Positions 8,830 to 18,375 of a DNA stretch of 64,000 nt are shown in pieces. A model generated the notes under the pieces. That model had not been told where the DNA came from. It saw only the letters and a list, made by a program, of their open reading frames with translations, and did not search any database. Every line of letters begins with the position of its first letter. The first letter of the stretch is position 1. The translations under genes were made by a program, and so were the position numbers. The stretch comes from an uncultured Prevotella sp. (GTDB lineage: Bacteria; Bacteroidota; Bacteroidia; Bacteroidales; Bacteroidaceae), in assembly GCA_900541335.1 (NCBI GenBank), contig UQJC01000001.1, forward strand, positions 62,001-126,000. The letters are read 5' to 3'.

Positions 8830-8882
8830 TGACACATAACAGCAGTGGATTGATTACCTGTAACGGGAGGAAACGGAAAATG

Positions 8883-9872
8883 TTACCATTTCACGTCTGC
8901 TACTTTCTGCACGTCACGCTGGCGAATAATACCTTCAGCATCGACTACCATCAGTGACGGAACATAGCGTAACCCCAATCGCTGTGCCAATGGCGAATTA
9001 AATGCCTTACGCTCGCACACAATGGGATAAGGTATGGAATCGTTCTCCAAGGTGCGACGCAACACATTACGGTCTAAGTCCATCGAAACAATCAGACATT
9101 CCCAATTTCCCTTGGCTTGCTTAAGCTTCTGGTGCAAATCGTGCATAAAGACTTTGCTCTCTCCGGGCCAGGTACTCAGACAGGCTATCACCAGCTTCTT
9201 TCCCCGATAGTCGGCGGAAGAGACTTTCTTGCCATCCAGCGTTTCGGCTGTAAACTCGGGAAGCGGCTTCCCTACCCCGTTAAGGAACAACGGACGAGCA
9301 AAATCATTGAGGTAACGTACAGCATGATTCTTAGGCTGTGCCTTATAAAGAATGTCGAGCATCTGCAGGGATAGGGAACTGTCCTTGGAAGGTTGCAGGA
9401 AGAACATGCGGAACACAGCTACGGCGGCCATACTCTCCGCATGCGTGCGGATAAACTGAGCCGCAGCCAGTCGATGATTACTTTCAGGACCCTTCAATTG
9501 TTCTTGTCTGAACTCTGTCAACAAGTTATTTTCATCCGTACCCGATATTTCTGCCACGCCAATTTGCGCTGCGTCTCCCTTCATTCGCACCGTTTTACCC
9601 GGTTCGGCTATGATGTAGGCCTGCGTATAATTCGGATAAAGCAAGGTCAGCAACGCTGGCTCTGTGAGTTTTCGCTCATAAAGAAAATCACCATCTTCGA
9701 TGCGTATGGTGTCTACTCCTTCGAAGGCACCGTCTTCGCTGTACACATAGAACTCTGCGTTGTTGATATTCTTCAACGAACCTTCAAAACGAGCGCGATC
9801 CTTACCGGGACCACAAGCCGCCACCGTCCATAAGGTGGCAAGCAATAAAAGGGAGGAATAGAACTTTCTCAT
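8883..9872 (-). CDS. DUF4369 / thioredoxin-fold (TlpA-like) lipoprotein without CxxC
   Basis: A 329-residue lipoprotein. The start at 9872 gives a lipoprotein signal (MRKFYSSLLLLATLWTVAAC), so the protein is expected to be anchored in the envelope; a longer frame from 9926 would bury this signal. Residues about 25-125 look like the DUF4369 domain that often precedes TlpA-type thioredoxins in Bacteroidota. Residues about 205-325 look like the AhpC/TSA-TlpA fold (PEFTAETLDGKKVSSADYRG, then a strand, later RYVPSLMVVDAEG with the cis-Pro region). At the active site, where family members have WCxxC, this protein has WPGES: both cysteines are gone. It is therefore unlikely to act as a thiol oxidoreductase and may be a structural or binding relative. 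Confidence 0.85.
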   Translation of the reverse strand: MRKFYSSLLLLATLWTVAACGPGKDRARFEGSLKNINNAEFYVYSEDGAFEGVDTIRIEDGDFLYERKLTEPALLTLLYPNYTQAYIIAEPGKTVRMKGDAAQIGVAEISGTDENNLLTEFRQEQLKGPESNHRLAAAQFIRTHAESMAAVAVFRMFFLQPSKDSSLSLQMLDILYKAQPKNHAVRYLNDFARPLFLNGVGKPLPEFTAETLDGKKVSSADYRGKKLVIACLSTWPGESKVFMHDLHQKLKQAKGNWECLIVSMDLDRNVLRRTLENDSIPYPIVCERKAFNSPLAQRLGLRYVPSLMVVDAEGIIRQRDVQKVADVKW

Positions 9873-9887
9873 GGAAAAAGAAAATAC

Positions 9888-9940
9888 AAAAAAGGCAGAA
9901 GGAGAATGAAGATGCCGCACTGGCACTCTACATTCTCCTT
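9888..9940 (-). terminator. Terminator after TPR/OmpA-like lipoprotein gene
   Basis: On the minus strand AAGGAGAATG pairs with CATTCTCCTT across a 21-nt loop and is followed by CTGCCTTTTTTG. It separates the gene at 9987-11687 from the DUF4369 gene downstream. Confidence 0.75.
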
Positions 9941-9986
9941 CAATAAGAATATTAAGTAGAATAGACGGCTTGTCTTACTCTGTTAC

Positions 9987-11687
9987 TTATTTTACTACGC
10001 TCTGGAAATTAGCATCGTTGAAGTAAGCAGCAAATTCCAAATCCTTAGCAGCACGTGCCTTCATCTTGGAATCCTTAGCGATAGCATCCTTCAAGTTAGA
10101 TACCACAGCGGCAGACTGCTGCGTGCGAGCAGCAACAACAGCCTTCAAGTAGCTGGTCAAAGCGTTAGGCTTTGCTACACCGTTGAGCGTAGCGGCAGCC
10201 GTGCTGTAATCCTTGTTGAGGATCTGAGCCAAAGCGGCAGCGTTCGTCTTCACGCCGTTCAAGCTCTGAGCAGCCTGTGCGTAGTTACCCTGAGCGATCT
10301 GAATCGTACCGAGCAATTCGCTGTAGTTCTTAGCAGAAGTTGCCTTAGAGAGGTAATTCTGAGCCTGGTCAGCGTTACCTTCGGCCAAAGCGAGGAGTGC
10401 AAGGTTAGCGTTTACTTCAGCAGCATCAGCCTTCTTGCTTGCAGCCTGGTTGAGGTAATTCTTGGCAGCAGCGAGGTCACCTTCCTGAATAGCGAGACCA
10501 GCGAGGTTGTTGTAAGCGCGGTAGTCGCTTGCATACTGCTTCGTAGTCGTCGTGTAGATATCCTTCTGCTCAGCAGCATTGTCCGTAAGCGTAGCAGCGT
10601 AAAGCAATTCTTCTACAGAAAGTTTAGAAGCGTCGCTCTTGTACTGAGCCTGGATTTCATCATCCGTACGACCGATGAGGTTGTAGTTGATCGTCATGCG
10701 AGCGCGACGGAGTTCGGGAAGAATCTCGTTAGCCAATTTCTCGAAACCTGCAGAGAGGTTACGGATTTGCTTTTCACGTTCTTCGGGATCGGGATACATA
10801 GAGAGTACGCGGAGAATCACGTCCTTATCCTGGATGTTAGAAGCCTTTACCAATTCCTGGAAGCCTTCCCAGTCTTCAGCCGTGTACTTCTGGTCTACGC
10901 TCGTGCTGAGTTCGTTAGCCTTCAACTGCTTGTTTACATAGTCAGCAGAAGAGTTCTGACGCTTTTCAGCCAACTCTGTATTGAACTTCAACGAACCTTC
11001 GGGAGAAGCGTAAGCTGAGATTTCGATATTGTCAAGCATAAAGCCCTTCTGGTCAGCCTTGATTTCGCGAAGCGTCTTCACGAAGTCCTGAACAGAGGCA
11101 CCCTTCAACTCGCTGTTGCGTACGTTAGCCTGGTTGATGAGGTACTTAATCTGAGCCTGCTTCGTCTGCTTGATAGCATATTGGAAAGCATCGGGAGCCA
11201 ACTCGGTATTGCCAGAAGCGGCAGCTTCGCCAACCAAAGTAGAAGTTGCAATCACACCGTCAGCAACCTTTACTGCGGGAACTTCTACCTGCTTCTTACC
11301 GATACGTGCCTGGAACGTCAGATAAAGTTCGCTCTTCTGCATTGCGGGAATGTAGTCGAAGCTGTTTTTCATCGTGTAGTTGCCACCGAGCTTGTAGGAG
11401 ATTTCCTGGTCATTGCCCTGTACCTTCTCACCCTGGAAGGTTGCATTCTGACCTACTGCCTTACCGCCTTCGTAACGGAGTTCGGGAGTTACGGTCACTA
11501 CGGCTTTCTTCTTCATGTACTTCTCGGGGAAGCGGCCATTGATTGTTACAGGCACTTTGCCACTAACAGCTTCCATCGGAGAGGGAGTTACCGTGAAATT
11601 GTCAGCTGAGAGTTCACCCAGCTTTTTGCATGAGCTAAGTACGAGCGTACTGGCCAATGCTGCAGAGAATAAAAGTTTGGATTGCAT
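9987..11687 (-). CDS. Envelope lipoprotein with OmpA-like segment and TPR repeats
   Basis: A 566-residue lipoprotein with signal MQSKLLFSAALASTLVLSSC; the start at 11687 is chosen for this reason over the in-frame GTG/ATG codons at 11702-11732. The N-terminal third looks like beta-sandwich modules. A middle segment (IEISAYASPEGSLKFNTELAEKR) resembles the OmpA-type peptidoglycan-binding motif. The C-terminal third has tetratricopeptide-like helical repeats rich in Ala, for example AYNNLAGLAIQEGDLAAAKNYL and NANLALLALAEGNADQAQNYL. Codons are strongly biased to a few forms, suggesting high expression. It is probably a major periplasm-facing outer-membrane lipoprotein linking to peptidoglycan; its exact function is unknown. 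A -7-like TATCTTTG lies on the minus strand at 11756-11763. Confidence 0.85.
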   Translation of the reverse strand: MQSKLLFSAALASTLVLSSCKKLGELSADNFTVTPSPMEAVSGKVPVTINGRFPEKYMKKKAVVTVTPELRYEGGKAVGQNATFQGEKVQGNDQEISYKLGGNYTMKNSFDYIPAMQKSELYLTFQARIGKKQVEVPAVKVADGVIATSTLVGEAAASGNTELAPDAFQYAIKQTKQAQIKYLINQANVRNSELKGASVQDFVKTLREIKADQKGFMLDNIEISAYASPEGSLKFNTELAEKRQNSSADYVNKQLKANELSTSVDQKYTAEDWEGFQELVKASNIQDKDVILRVLSMYPDPEEREKQIRNLSAGFEKLANEILPELRRARMTINYNLIGRTDDEIQAQYKSDASKLSVEELLYAATLTDNAAEQKDIYTTTTKQYASDYRAYNNLAGLAIQEGDLAAAKNYLNQAASKKADAAEVNANLALLALAEGNADQAQNYLSKATSAKNYSELLGTIQIAQGNYAQAAQSLNGVKTNAAALAQILNKDYSTAAATLNGVAKPNALTSYLKAVVAARTQQSAAVVSNLKDAIAKDSKMKARAAKDLEFAAYFNDANFQSVVK

Positions 11688-11953
11688 AAAATAGGATTGA
11701 TATTTAGTTTCAGTTGATTGCCACACACGCATGACATAGAACCCAAAACGCGGCGCAAAGATAAAGAAATTAGCATTACTGCTAGAAAAGAGGACTCTGA
11801 TTTTAATAAACGTTTGACTGAACTGTCAGAAAAAGCACGTTTACATTGACAAGTTGAGCTTTTTCCTAAGCAAACTACTTACTTTGCGATGGTGTATGAA
11901 CGGTTTTTATACTAACGAAAAGCGAAGAATCACAGAGACTTTTCGACTGATAA

Positions 11954-12799
11954 TTAAGAATGATGTTGTTCACCCAAACGACGGCAAGCTTTGCCACCTA
12001 ACAAACAGTACAGACCTAATGCCACAAAAGGAATGCTGAGCAATTGTCCTTGGTTAAGCCCAATGGTCTGTTGCATTGCAAGTTCCCAAGGCTCCTGCAC
12101 TTCTTTGAAGAACTCTACAAAGAAACGGAACGAGAAGATTGTAGCCAGGCAATAGCCAAAATAAAAACCTGTTCCAACCTTTTCCTTCCAGCGACGATAA
12201 AGCAGGATGCCGATGATAAAGAATACGAAATAGGCGATAGCTTCATACAACTGACCAGGATGACGGGGCAAAGTATCTCCGTTTTGTACAAAGATAAAAC
12301 CAAAGTCACTGCCTGTATATTTACCGACAATCTCTGAGTTCATCAGGTTGCCCAAACGGATAAAGCAGGCACAAATAGGCGTTGCAATGGCTATGTTGTC
12401 TAAGACACGCATGAGGTTGACCTTGTACTTACGCACATACAACCCCAAAGCAATCATCAATCCAAGGGTTCCTCCGTGCGAGGCCAAGCCCGAATAGCCC
12501 GTAAATTTCCAGGAGCCATCGGACAAATGGCGGATAGGCAACAACATTTCAATCGGGTGACTGAGGAAATAGGGAGCTTCGTACAAAAGACAATGCCCTA
12601 AACGAGCACCAAGTAAAATACCGATGAAACAGTACAAGAACAGGGGGTCAAACTTTTCCTGAGGAATACGTTGACGTTTATACAACTGATAGACGACAAC
12701 ATAAGCCAGTGCCAACCCAATACACCAACAAAGCGAGTACCATCGCACTTCAAACGAACCTAAACTGAAGGCGACAATGGAGGGATTCCATTCAATCAT
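11954..12799 (-). CDS. lgt: Phosphatidylglycerol-prolipoprotein diacylglyceryl transferase
   Basis: Inner-membrane enzyme that moves diacylglyceryl from phosphatidylglycerol to the lipobox Cys of prolipoproteins, the first step in maturing the many lipoproteins in this window. The 281-residue chain has seven predicted membrane segments. Family signatures are visible: YSGLASHGGTLGL with the catalytic-region His, GNLMNSEIVG and HPGQLYEA. The ATG at 12799 begins the usual N-terminus (MIEWNPSIVAFSL); the longer frame to 12877 adds sequence with no family match. The short C-terminus, RRLGEQHHS, is normal. Confidence 0.95.
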   Translation of the reverse strand: MIEWNPSIVAFSLGSFEVRWYSLCWCIGLALAYVVVYQLYKRQRIPQEKFDPLFLYCFIGILLGARLGHCLLYEAPYFLSHPIEMLLPIRHLSDGSWKFTGYSGLASHGGTLGLMIALGLYVRKYKVNLMRVLDNIAIATPICACFIRLGNLMNSEIVGKYTGSDFGFIFVQNGDTLPRHPGQLYEAIAYFVFFIIGILLYRRWKEKVGTGFYFGYCLATIFSFRFFVEFFKEVQEPWELAMQQTIGLNQGQLLSIPFVALGLYCLLGGKACRRLGEQHHS

Positions 12800-12849
12800 A
12801 AAAGAAGTTTTGAGAGTACGTTGACTATCTATTTTACATAGATAAAAGA

Positions 12850-12938
12850 AAGAGTTTAGGAGACTGCGAGCTGACAAGGCTGATACAACTTAACCGTGCC
12901 TCAACCCGTCACTTACAATGCTAAACTCCTAAACTCTT
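12850..12938. repeat. Perfect 13-bp inverted repeat between lgt and ychF
   Basis: AAGAGTTTAGGAG (12850-12862) is the exact reverse complement of CTCCTAAACTCTT (12926-12938), 63 nt apart. It lies between the end of ychF and the start of lgt, both on the minus strand. It may fold in the intergenic RNA or be a remnant repeat; no T-tract follows it. Confidence 0.5.
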
Positions 12939-12976
12939 CCCCATTTCAACGGTAAAAACGCTTGTTTAACCTACCA

Positions 12977-14080
12977 CTATACATTGAAACGGAAGTGCAT
13001 GATATCGCCGTCCTGCACTTCATATTCTTTACCTTCTACATGAAGCAGACCTGCTTCACGAACGGCTGATTCCGAACCGAGGCGAATGTAATCTTCGTAC
13101 TTGATGACTTCAGCACGAATAAAGCCCTTTTCAAAGTCGGTATGAATCACACCGGCACACTGCGGTGCCTTCCAGCCACGATGGTAAGTCCATGCCTTCA
13201 CTTCCATTTCACCGGCAGTGATGAAGGTTTCCAGTTCCAACATCTTGTAGGCAGTCTTAATCAAACGGTTGCAACCGCTCTCTTCCAAGCCTACATCCTG
13301 CAAGAACATCTGGCGCTCCTCATACGTTTCGAGTTCAGCAATGTCTGCCTCTGTTTGTGCTGCCAATACGAGCACCTCAGCACCTTCGTCCTTAACAGCT
13401 TCACGTACCTGCTCTACATAATGATTACCCGTAGCGGCAGAAGCCTCATCTACGTTACATACATAAAGCACCGGCTTTGAAGTCAACAGGAACAAGCCCT
13501 TCGCAGCCTTCTGTTCTTCTTTCGATTCGAACTGCACACTGCGTGCGCTCTTACCCTGCAACAATGCTTCCTTATAAGCGAGCAGTACGGTATACTCCAA
13601 TTTAGCATTCTTGTCACCGCCTACCTGTGCAATTTTTTCTACGCGCTTAATGCGGTTTTCAACCGTTTCCAGGTCCTTGAGTTGTAATTCTGTATCGATG
13701 ATCTCCTTATCACGAACAGGGTCTACACTGCCGTCAACGTGTACCACGTTACCGTCATCAAAGCAACGCAACACGTGAATAATCGCATCTGTTTCGCGGA
13801 TATTGCCCAAGAACTGGTTACCCAAACCTTCACCCTTGGAAGCACCTTTTACCAGACCGGCAATATCAACGATTTCGACCGTCGTAGGTACAATACGTCC
13901 GGGATGAACCAATTCTGCCAACTTAGTCAAACGCTCATCGGGCACGGTAATGACACCGACATTCGGTTCAATGGTGCAGAAAGGGAAGTTTGCAGATTGT
14001 GCCTTGGCATTACTCAGGCAGTTAAACAGCGTAGACTTTCCGACATTGGGAAGTCCAACTATACCACATTGTAAACTCAT
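12977..14080 (-). CDS. ychF: Redox-regulated ATPase YchF (Obg-related)
   Basis: A 367-residue OBG-family P-loop NTPase. YchF prefers ATP and associates with ribosomes, and in E. coli it is linked to oxidative-stress response. The G1 loop GLPNVGKS is at 9-16, followed by the switch region NFPFCTIEPNVGVITVPDERL and the G3-like DIAGLVKGASKGEGLGN. The C-terminal TGS domain ends in DGDIMHFRFNV, the usual ending. The start at 14080 gives the family N-terminus MSLQCGIVGLPNVG. The 70 extra codons to 14290 are rejected because a good promoter (14111-14141) lies inside them. Confidence 0.97.
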   Translation of the reverse strand: MSLQCGIVGLPNVGKSTLFNCLSNAKAQSANFPFCTIEPNVGVITVPDERLTKLAELVHPGRIVPTTVEIVDIAGLVKGASKGEGLGNQFLGNIRETDAIIHVLRCFDDGNVVHVDGSVDPVRDKEIIDTELQLKDLETVENRIKRVEKIAQVGGDKNAKLEYTVLLAYKEALLQGKSARSVQFESKEEQKAAKGLFLLTSKPVLYVCNVDEASAATGNHYVEQVREAVKDEGAEVLVLAAQTEADIAELETYEERQMFLQDVGLEESGCNRLIKTAYKMLELETFITAGEMEVKAWTYHRGWKAPQCAGVIHTDFEKGFIRAEVIKYEDYIRLGSESAVREAGLLHVEGKEYEVQDGDIMHFRFNV

Positions 14081-14110
14081 AGATTCGTCTTGTTTCTTGA
14101 TTTTAAGGCG

Positions 14111-14141
14111 CAAAGTTACGCCTTGAGGCTTGAAAGGCAAA
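14111..14141 (-). promoter_or_regulatory. Bacteroidota-type promoter for ychF
   Basis: Reading the minus strand, TTTG (14141-14138), a 19-nt spacer and TAACTTTG (14118-14111) match the Bacteroidota -33 TTTG / -7 TAnnTTTG pattern. The predicted start falls about 25 nt before the ychF ATG. Confidence 0.65.
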
Positions 14142-14433
14142 AGATTGATGGGATAAAATAGGAGAAGAACTGGTTGAGAGGAAGTTACAAGTTTCTGGAA
14201 AAAGGGAAACAACTTACAGAAAGGATGAAAGTGACGAACGCTGCGTACAAAAGCTCCTACACTTCTACTATCTGTTGCTTTTAAGGCCATTTCATCGATA
14301 GAAAGAGACCTGCCCCAGATGAATCAGCAACTGGAAAACGGAAGAATAAAAGGAAGCTGTTCCTCCTGCTATCCTTCACAAAGACTACAATCGGATGCCC
14401 CTACCTTTCTTCCCCTCCTTAGATACCCGTTCC
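14142..14433. other. Gene-free stretch upstream of ychF
   Basis: No convincing gene, RNA or repeat seen between the ychF promoter and the GH95 terminator. Confidence 0.5.
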
Positions 14434-14476
14434 ACTTAAAAACAAAGAGGCTAAGACCTTTTACAATCTTAGCCTC
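14434..14476 (-). terminator. Terminator after GH95 fucosidase gene
   Basis: On the minus strand GAGGCTAAGA pairs with TCTTAGCCTC and is followed by TTTGTTTTTAAG, 26 nt past the stop codon. Confidence 0.85.
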
Positions 14477-14501
14477 CACTTTATTTGAGAGAATATTTGC
14501 C

Positions 14502-16967
14502 TTACTCCGCTACCACCAAACGGTTCTCCTGAAGATGTACACGATAAGTTTTACCCTTCTTGGTCGGGAATTTCAACAGGCGGTCACCATAGCGAACTTG
14601 GCAGATGCCGCCACCGTTCGACTGAATACGCGCTTCCTTGAGCATACCTTTTTCCCAGCTCAAATCAATGCCGAAGTTACCACGGGCACGCAAGCCGCTG
14701 ATCTGTCCGGTAGGCCAGGCATCGGGCAAAGAAGGAAGAAGATCGATAAAACCTGCATGACTTTGCAAGAGCATCTCCGTCACACCGGCTACGCCACCAA
14801 AGTTACCATCGATTTGGAAAGGCGGATGGATGTCCCACAAATTGTCAGCCGTACCATTCTTCAACAAATTCGCAAAGAGCACATAAGAATGGTTGCCATC
14901 GTGCAAACGGGCCCATTGGTTTAACTTCCAACCCATGCTCCAACCCGTAGCACCATCACCGCGATGTTCCAATACCACGCGCGATGCCTTCGCCAAGTCG
15001 GGAGTTGTACGGGGTGAAATGGTGCGACCGGGATGCAAACCAAACAAATGATTGACGTGGCGATGCTGGTCTTTCGGATCGTCGATATCCTTACTCCACT
15101 CCATCAGTTGTCCGTAACGTCCGATACGATAAGGTGCCAACTCACGCAAGATGGTTTCCCATTGCTTCACCTTGTCAGCATCGGTGCCCAACACCTTAGC
15201 TGCATCAATACAGTCCAAAAGAATTTCACGGATGACGGCATGCGTGAAGGTAGTACCTTCATCTACGGGACCGTGTTCGGGAGAAGTAGAAGGAGCTGCA
15301 GTCAGTGTACCATCGGGCTTACGCCAGAGGAAATCTTCGCAGAATAAAGCACAACCTTTCATCAAAGGATAGGCCGTGTTGCGAAGGAAATCGACATCAC
15401 GGGTATAATCATAATATTCCCAGAGGTGTGTAGCCAACCAAGAAGCGGCCATCGGATTGTAATTCCATGACATATCGGCGCCTTCCAAAGGTGCGGTGAA
15501 ACCAAAGATATTGGCAGAAATACCTGCTGCCCATCCTCGTGCTCCCCAATACGCTTTAGCCGTGCGTTCACCGGGCTTTTCAAGCAAACGGATAAAATCA
15601 GTCAATGGCTCAGCACACTCTGCAAGATTAGTAGAAAGTGCAGGCCAATAGTTCATCTGCAGATTGATGTTGTTGTGGTAATCCACACGCCAGGGACCGT
15701 CTACATTATTGTGCCAAATACCTTGCAGATTGGCAGGCAAGTTGCCCGGACGGGAAGAAGCAATGAGCAAGTAACGACCATACTGATAGTAAAGAGTCTC
15801 AAGACCGAGGTCTTTCACGCCCTTGCGATAATCTGCCAAACGTTGGTTCGTCGGTTTCTGAGAGGTCGGACCATCAAGCTCAAAATTGACTCTACCAAAC
15901 AAAGCTGCATAATCTTTGTAGTGTGCTGCAAAAAGCTTGTTATAGCCCGCTTTCATCGCCTTTTTCATCCACGCTTTTGTCGTAGCCTGCGGATTTACAC
16001 CCACATAGGCTTTCGCATCGTTGAAATCAGGATTATAATTGGGTGCATAGTCTGTATCGGCAGTCAACAGAATGGTCACAGCGTCTGCGCCAACAACCTT
16101 CAGTTTTCCGTCTGTATAGGTTACACTTCCCTTGGTCGGTATAACTTGCAAGCGAACAGCATACTCCATGCCATTGTTGTCGAGATGTCCTACATAGCAA
16201 AGTCCTCCCTTTCCATCCGGACGGAAAGTTCCTTCACCTAAAGGATTCGGCGTATAGTTTACAATCAGGTTCTGCTTACCCTTCTCAGAAGCGGTCAGGC
16301 GAACCGCCATCACGTTGGCAGGATAAGAAATAAACGTACGACGTTCGTAGCTCACTCCATTTTCTGCCGTGAAGCTCACCTTGGCATAGGCGGAGTCAAC
16401 AGACAAAGCCCGACGGTAATGCTTCACGCCTTTTTCTGAAATATCCGTTTCCAACGTCAGTTCTCCCAACGTAGTAAAAGAACCAAAGCGGAACTGCGGC
16501 TCTCTCCAGGCTTCGTAAGGAACAGGACTGTTGAAGTTTGCTTGAGTCAACTGCGCTGCCTTATCCCAATCTCCATCCAAAAATGCTTGGCGAATGTCTT
16601 TTAGCAAATGCGCAGACTGTTTGTTTTGGTTCCAATAATCCTGCGGACCTTTTGCGGTGTTCGGCCCACCACGCCAAAGTGTCTTTTCGTTCAACGTATA
16701 GCGTTCCGTTGCAACAGATCCCATCACATTACAGCCTATGCTGCCATTACCTAATGGCAACGAACGATATTCCCATTCGGGGTCAAAATTACTGCCCGCA
16801 TCACCCGCACTGATAGGCTTGTGCTGCTTGTCGTACTTTTCGGGATGACCGCCCCACCAGCATTGCTGGCCTCGGAGCGATGTCGGTTCATCGAACCATA
16901 CCTCGTGCTGTGCATGTGCGGTTCCCATGCCCAACAGAAGGCAAGAAGCTAAGAGGATGTGTTTCAT
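14502..16967 (-). CDS. GH95 family alpha-L-fucosidase
   Basis: An 821-residue secreted glycoside hydrolase of family 95, predicted to release terminal alpha-1,2-linked fucose (some members act on galactose) from mucin or other host and plant glycans. A cleavable signal peptide MKHILLASCLLLGMGTAHA is present. The N-terminal beta-sandwich carries RSLPLGNGSIGCNVMG and the central (alpha/alpha)6 barrel carries the active site. Residues equivalent to those of the Bifidobacterium enzyme AfcA are visible: the Asn pair in YHNNINLQMNYW, Glu564 in STSPEHGP as general acid, and Asp720 in FQIDGNFGG. It is not inside a visible polysaccharide-utilisation locus; the upstream neighbours are lipid-linked sugar genes. 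The family is certain, the exact substrate is not. Confidence 0.93.
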   Translation of the reverse strand: MKHILLASCLLLGMGTAHAQHEVWFDEPTSLRGQQCWWGGHPEKYDKQHKPISAGDAGSNFDPEWEYRSLPLGNGSIGCNVMGSVATERYTLNEKTLWRGGPNTAKGPQDYWNQNKQSAHLLKDIRQAFLDGDWDKAAQLTQANFNSPVPYEAWREPQFRFGSFTTLGELTLETDISEKGVKHYRRALSVDSAYAKVSFTAENGVSYERRTFISYPANVMAVRLTASEKGKQNLIVNYTPNPLGEGTFRPDGKGGLCYVGHLDNNGMEYAVRLQVIPTKGSVTYTDGKLKVVGADAVTILLTADTDYAPNYNPDFNDAKAYVGVNPQATTKAWMKKAMKAGYNKLFAAHYKDYAALFGRVNFELDGPTSQKPTNQRLADYRKGVKDLGLETLYYQYGRYLLIASSRPGNLPANLQGIWHNNVDGPWRVDYHNNINLQMNYWPALSTNLAECAEPLTDFIRLLEKPGERTAKAYWGARGWAAGISANIFGFTAPLEGADMSWNYNPMAASWLATHLWEYYDYTRDVDFLRNTAYPLMKGCALFCEDFLWRKPDGTLTAAPSTSPEHGPVDEGTTFTHAVIREILLDCIDAAKVLGTDADKVKQWETILRELAPYRIGRYGQLMEWSKDIDDPKDQHRHVNHLFGLHPGRTISPRTTPDLAKASRVVLEHRGDGATGWSMGWKLNQWARLHDGNHSYVLFANLLKNGTADNLWDIHPPFQIDGNFGGVAGVTEMLLQSHAGFIDLLPSLPDAWPTGQISGLRARGNFGIDLSWEKGMLKEARIQSNGGGICQVRYGDRLLKFPTKKGKTYRVHLQENRLVVAE

Positions 16968-17053
16968 ACAAACGATTAAAATGAAAGTAGCTGAACAACC
17001 AAACGCAAGAAACGAAGACTTCTGCAGTTTAGCGGCTCCTCAACTTGACTTGA

Positions 17054-18001
17054 TTATTTTCGAATATTTTCCGTGGTTTTATCGATGAAATAACGAGGTC
17101 TGCGTTTAACCTCTACATAGATTTTTCCTACGTATTCACCGATGATTCCACAAGCAATCAGAATGGCTCCTCCGATAAACCAAATGGAAATCAGCTGGGA
17201 GGTCCAACCTGCAATGGTATTTCCCTCGAAATACTGTACTACACCATACACGATGGCTGCAAACGAGATGAAAAGGAAGAAAATGCCCAACAAGGTGATG
17301 AACTGCAACGGACGAATAGAGAAAGAGGTTATGCCATCTAATGCAAATGCCAGCATCTTGCGTAACGGATACTTGGATTCACCCGCAAAGCGTTCCGCCC
17401 GGTCGTAATATACCTGTGCTGAAGGGAAACCCAAAGCAGAAACCATTCCCCGTAGGAAAAGATTTCGCTCGGGAAAAGCCATCAACGCCTGTAAAGCACG
17501 CTGACTCATCAACCGAAAGTCAGCATGGTTATACACAACACCCGTATTCATCGCATGCATCATGCTATAAAAAGCCAATGCAGTGGTACGTTTAAAGAAA
17601 GTATCGGTCTTACGCTCCTTGCGCACCCCAAAGACTACATCGATTCCCTTGCGATAAAAGTCGACCATTTGGGGAATAACCTCCACATCGTCTTGCAAGT
17701 CAGCATCAATCGACACAGCCGCATCGGCATGAACAGCGGCCCATTCCAGTCCGGCCCACAGTGCTTGTTGGTGGCCGACGTTATGAGCAAGCTTCAATCC
17801 CGTCACATAAGCATTTTCTTGAGCAAACTTCTCAATCAATTCCCAAGTGCGGTCCTTACTTCCGTCATTGACATAGAGGATATTTCCCTCATCGATTTGA
17901 CCCGATGCTTTCATTCCGTCCAACACGGAAGAAAGCCGGCTTGTTGTTTCGGTCAAGACGGCTTCCTCATTATAACAAGGTACTACGATGACTAATTTCA
18001 T
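17054..18001 (-). CDS. GT2 polyprenyl-phosphate glycosyltransferase (GtrB/DPM1-like)
   Basis: A 315-residue membrane-anchored family 2 glycosyltransferase that probably transfers a sugar from a nucleotide donor to undecaprenyl phosphate on the inner face of the membrane. The GT-A domain has VVPCYNEE at the N-terminus, NDGSKDRT and the metal-binding SIDADLQDD. Two hydrophobic helices follow at about residues 230-290, then a charged C-terminus, as in GtrB/ArnC. Its start codon overlaps the stop of the gtrA-like gene by 4 nt (ATGA), so it is the third gene of a translationally coupled cassette. The sugar is not predictable from sequence. Confidence 0.9.
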   Translation of the reverse strand: MKLVIVVPCYNEEAVLTETTSRLSSVLDGMKASGQIDEGNILYVNDGSKDRTWELIEKFAQENAYVTGLKLAHNVGHQQALWAGLEWAAVHADAAVSIDADLQDDVEVIPQMVDFYRKGIDVVFGVRKERKTDTFFKRTTALAFYSMMHAMNTGVVYNHADFRLMSQRALQALMAFPERNLFLRGMVSALGFPSAQVYYDRAERFAGESKYPLRKMLAFALDGITSFSIRPLQFITLLGIFFLFISFAAIVYGVVQYFEGNTIAGWTSQLISIWFIGGAILIACGIIGEYVGKIYVEVKRRPRYFIDKTTENIRK

Positions 18002-18375
18002 ATTTTCTTCTTAAAGACAAATCGAACCAACAGAAAGTTGACGGGGATGGCAACGGCATAAACTGGAAAGGGCACATAGACCTCGGGAATACCTGCATAA
18101 CTAAACAAACGGAACAAGCCTAAATGCAAGAGAAAGTTTACGCCATGGGCACCGCTCATGCCCCAAAACTTGCGCCACGAAGGAGCAGTACCAAAGGTGA
18201 AACGCGCCGTCAAATAAAAGTTCGCGACGAAGGATATGAAGTAACCCAAGGCATAAGCCACATCGGCAAGGATAACCAGGCGCAACAACAAGTACAAGCC
18301 GTAATGAAAGGCAGTCGCAAAAACGCCAACCAGTCCAAAGCGCACCACTTCACCCCAAAAAACACGCCTTTTCAT
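17998..18375 (-). CDS. GtrA-family membrane protein
   Basis: A 125-residue protein with four predicted membrane helices and the GtrA pattern: RFGLVGVFATAFHYGLYLLL near the N-terminus and VNFLLVRFVFKKKI at the end. GtrA proteins are thought to flip polyprenyl-phosphate-linked sugars across the inner membrane. It sits between the ArnT-like and GtrB-like genes and overlaps each by 4 nt, which supports a shared pathway: sugar loading, flipping and transfer on the periplasmic side. Confidence 0.88.
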   Translation of the reverse strand: MKRRVFWGEVVRFGLVGVFATAFHYGLYLLLRLVILADVAYALGYFISFVANFYLTARFTFGTAPSWRKFWGMSGAHGVNFLLHLGLFRLFSYAGIPEVYVPFPVYAVAIPVNFLLVRFVFKKKI

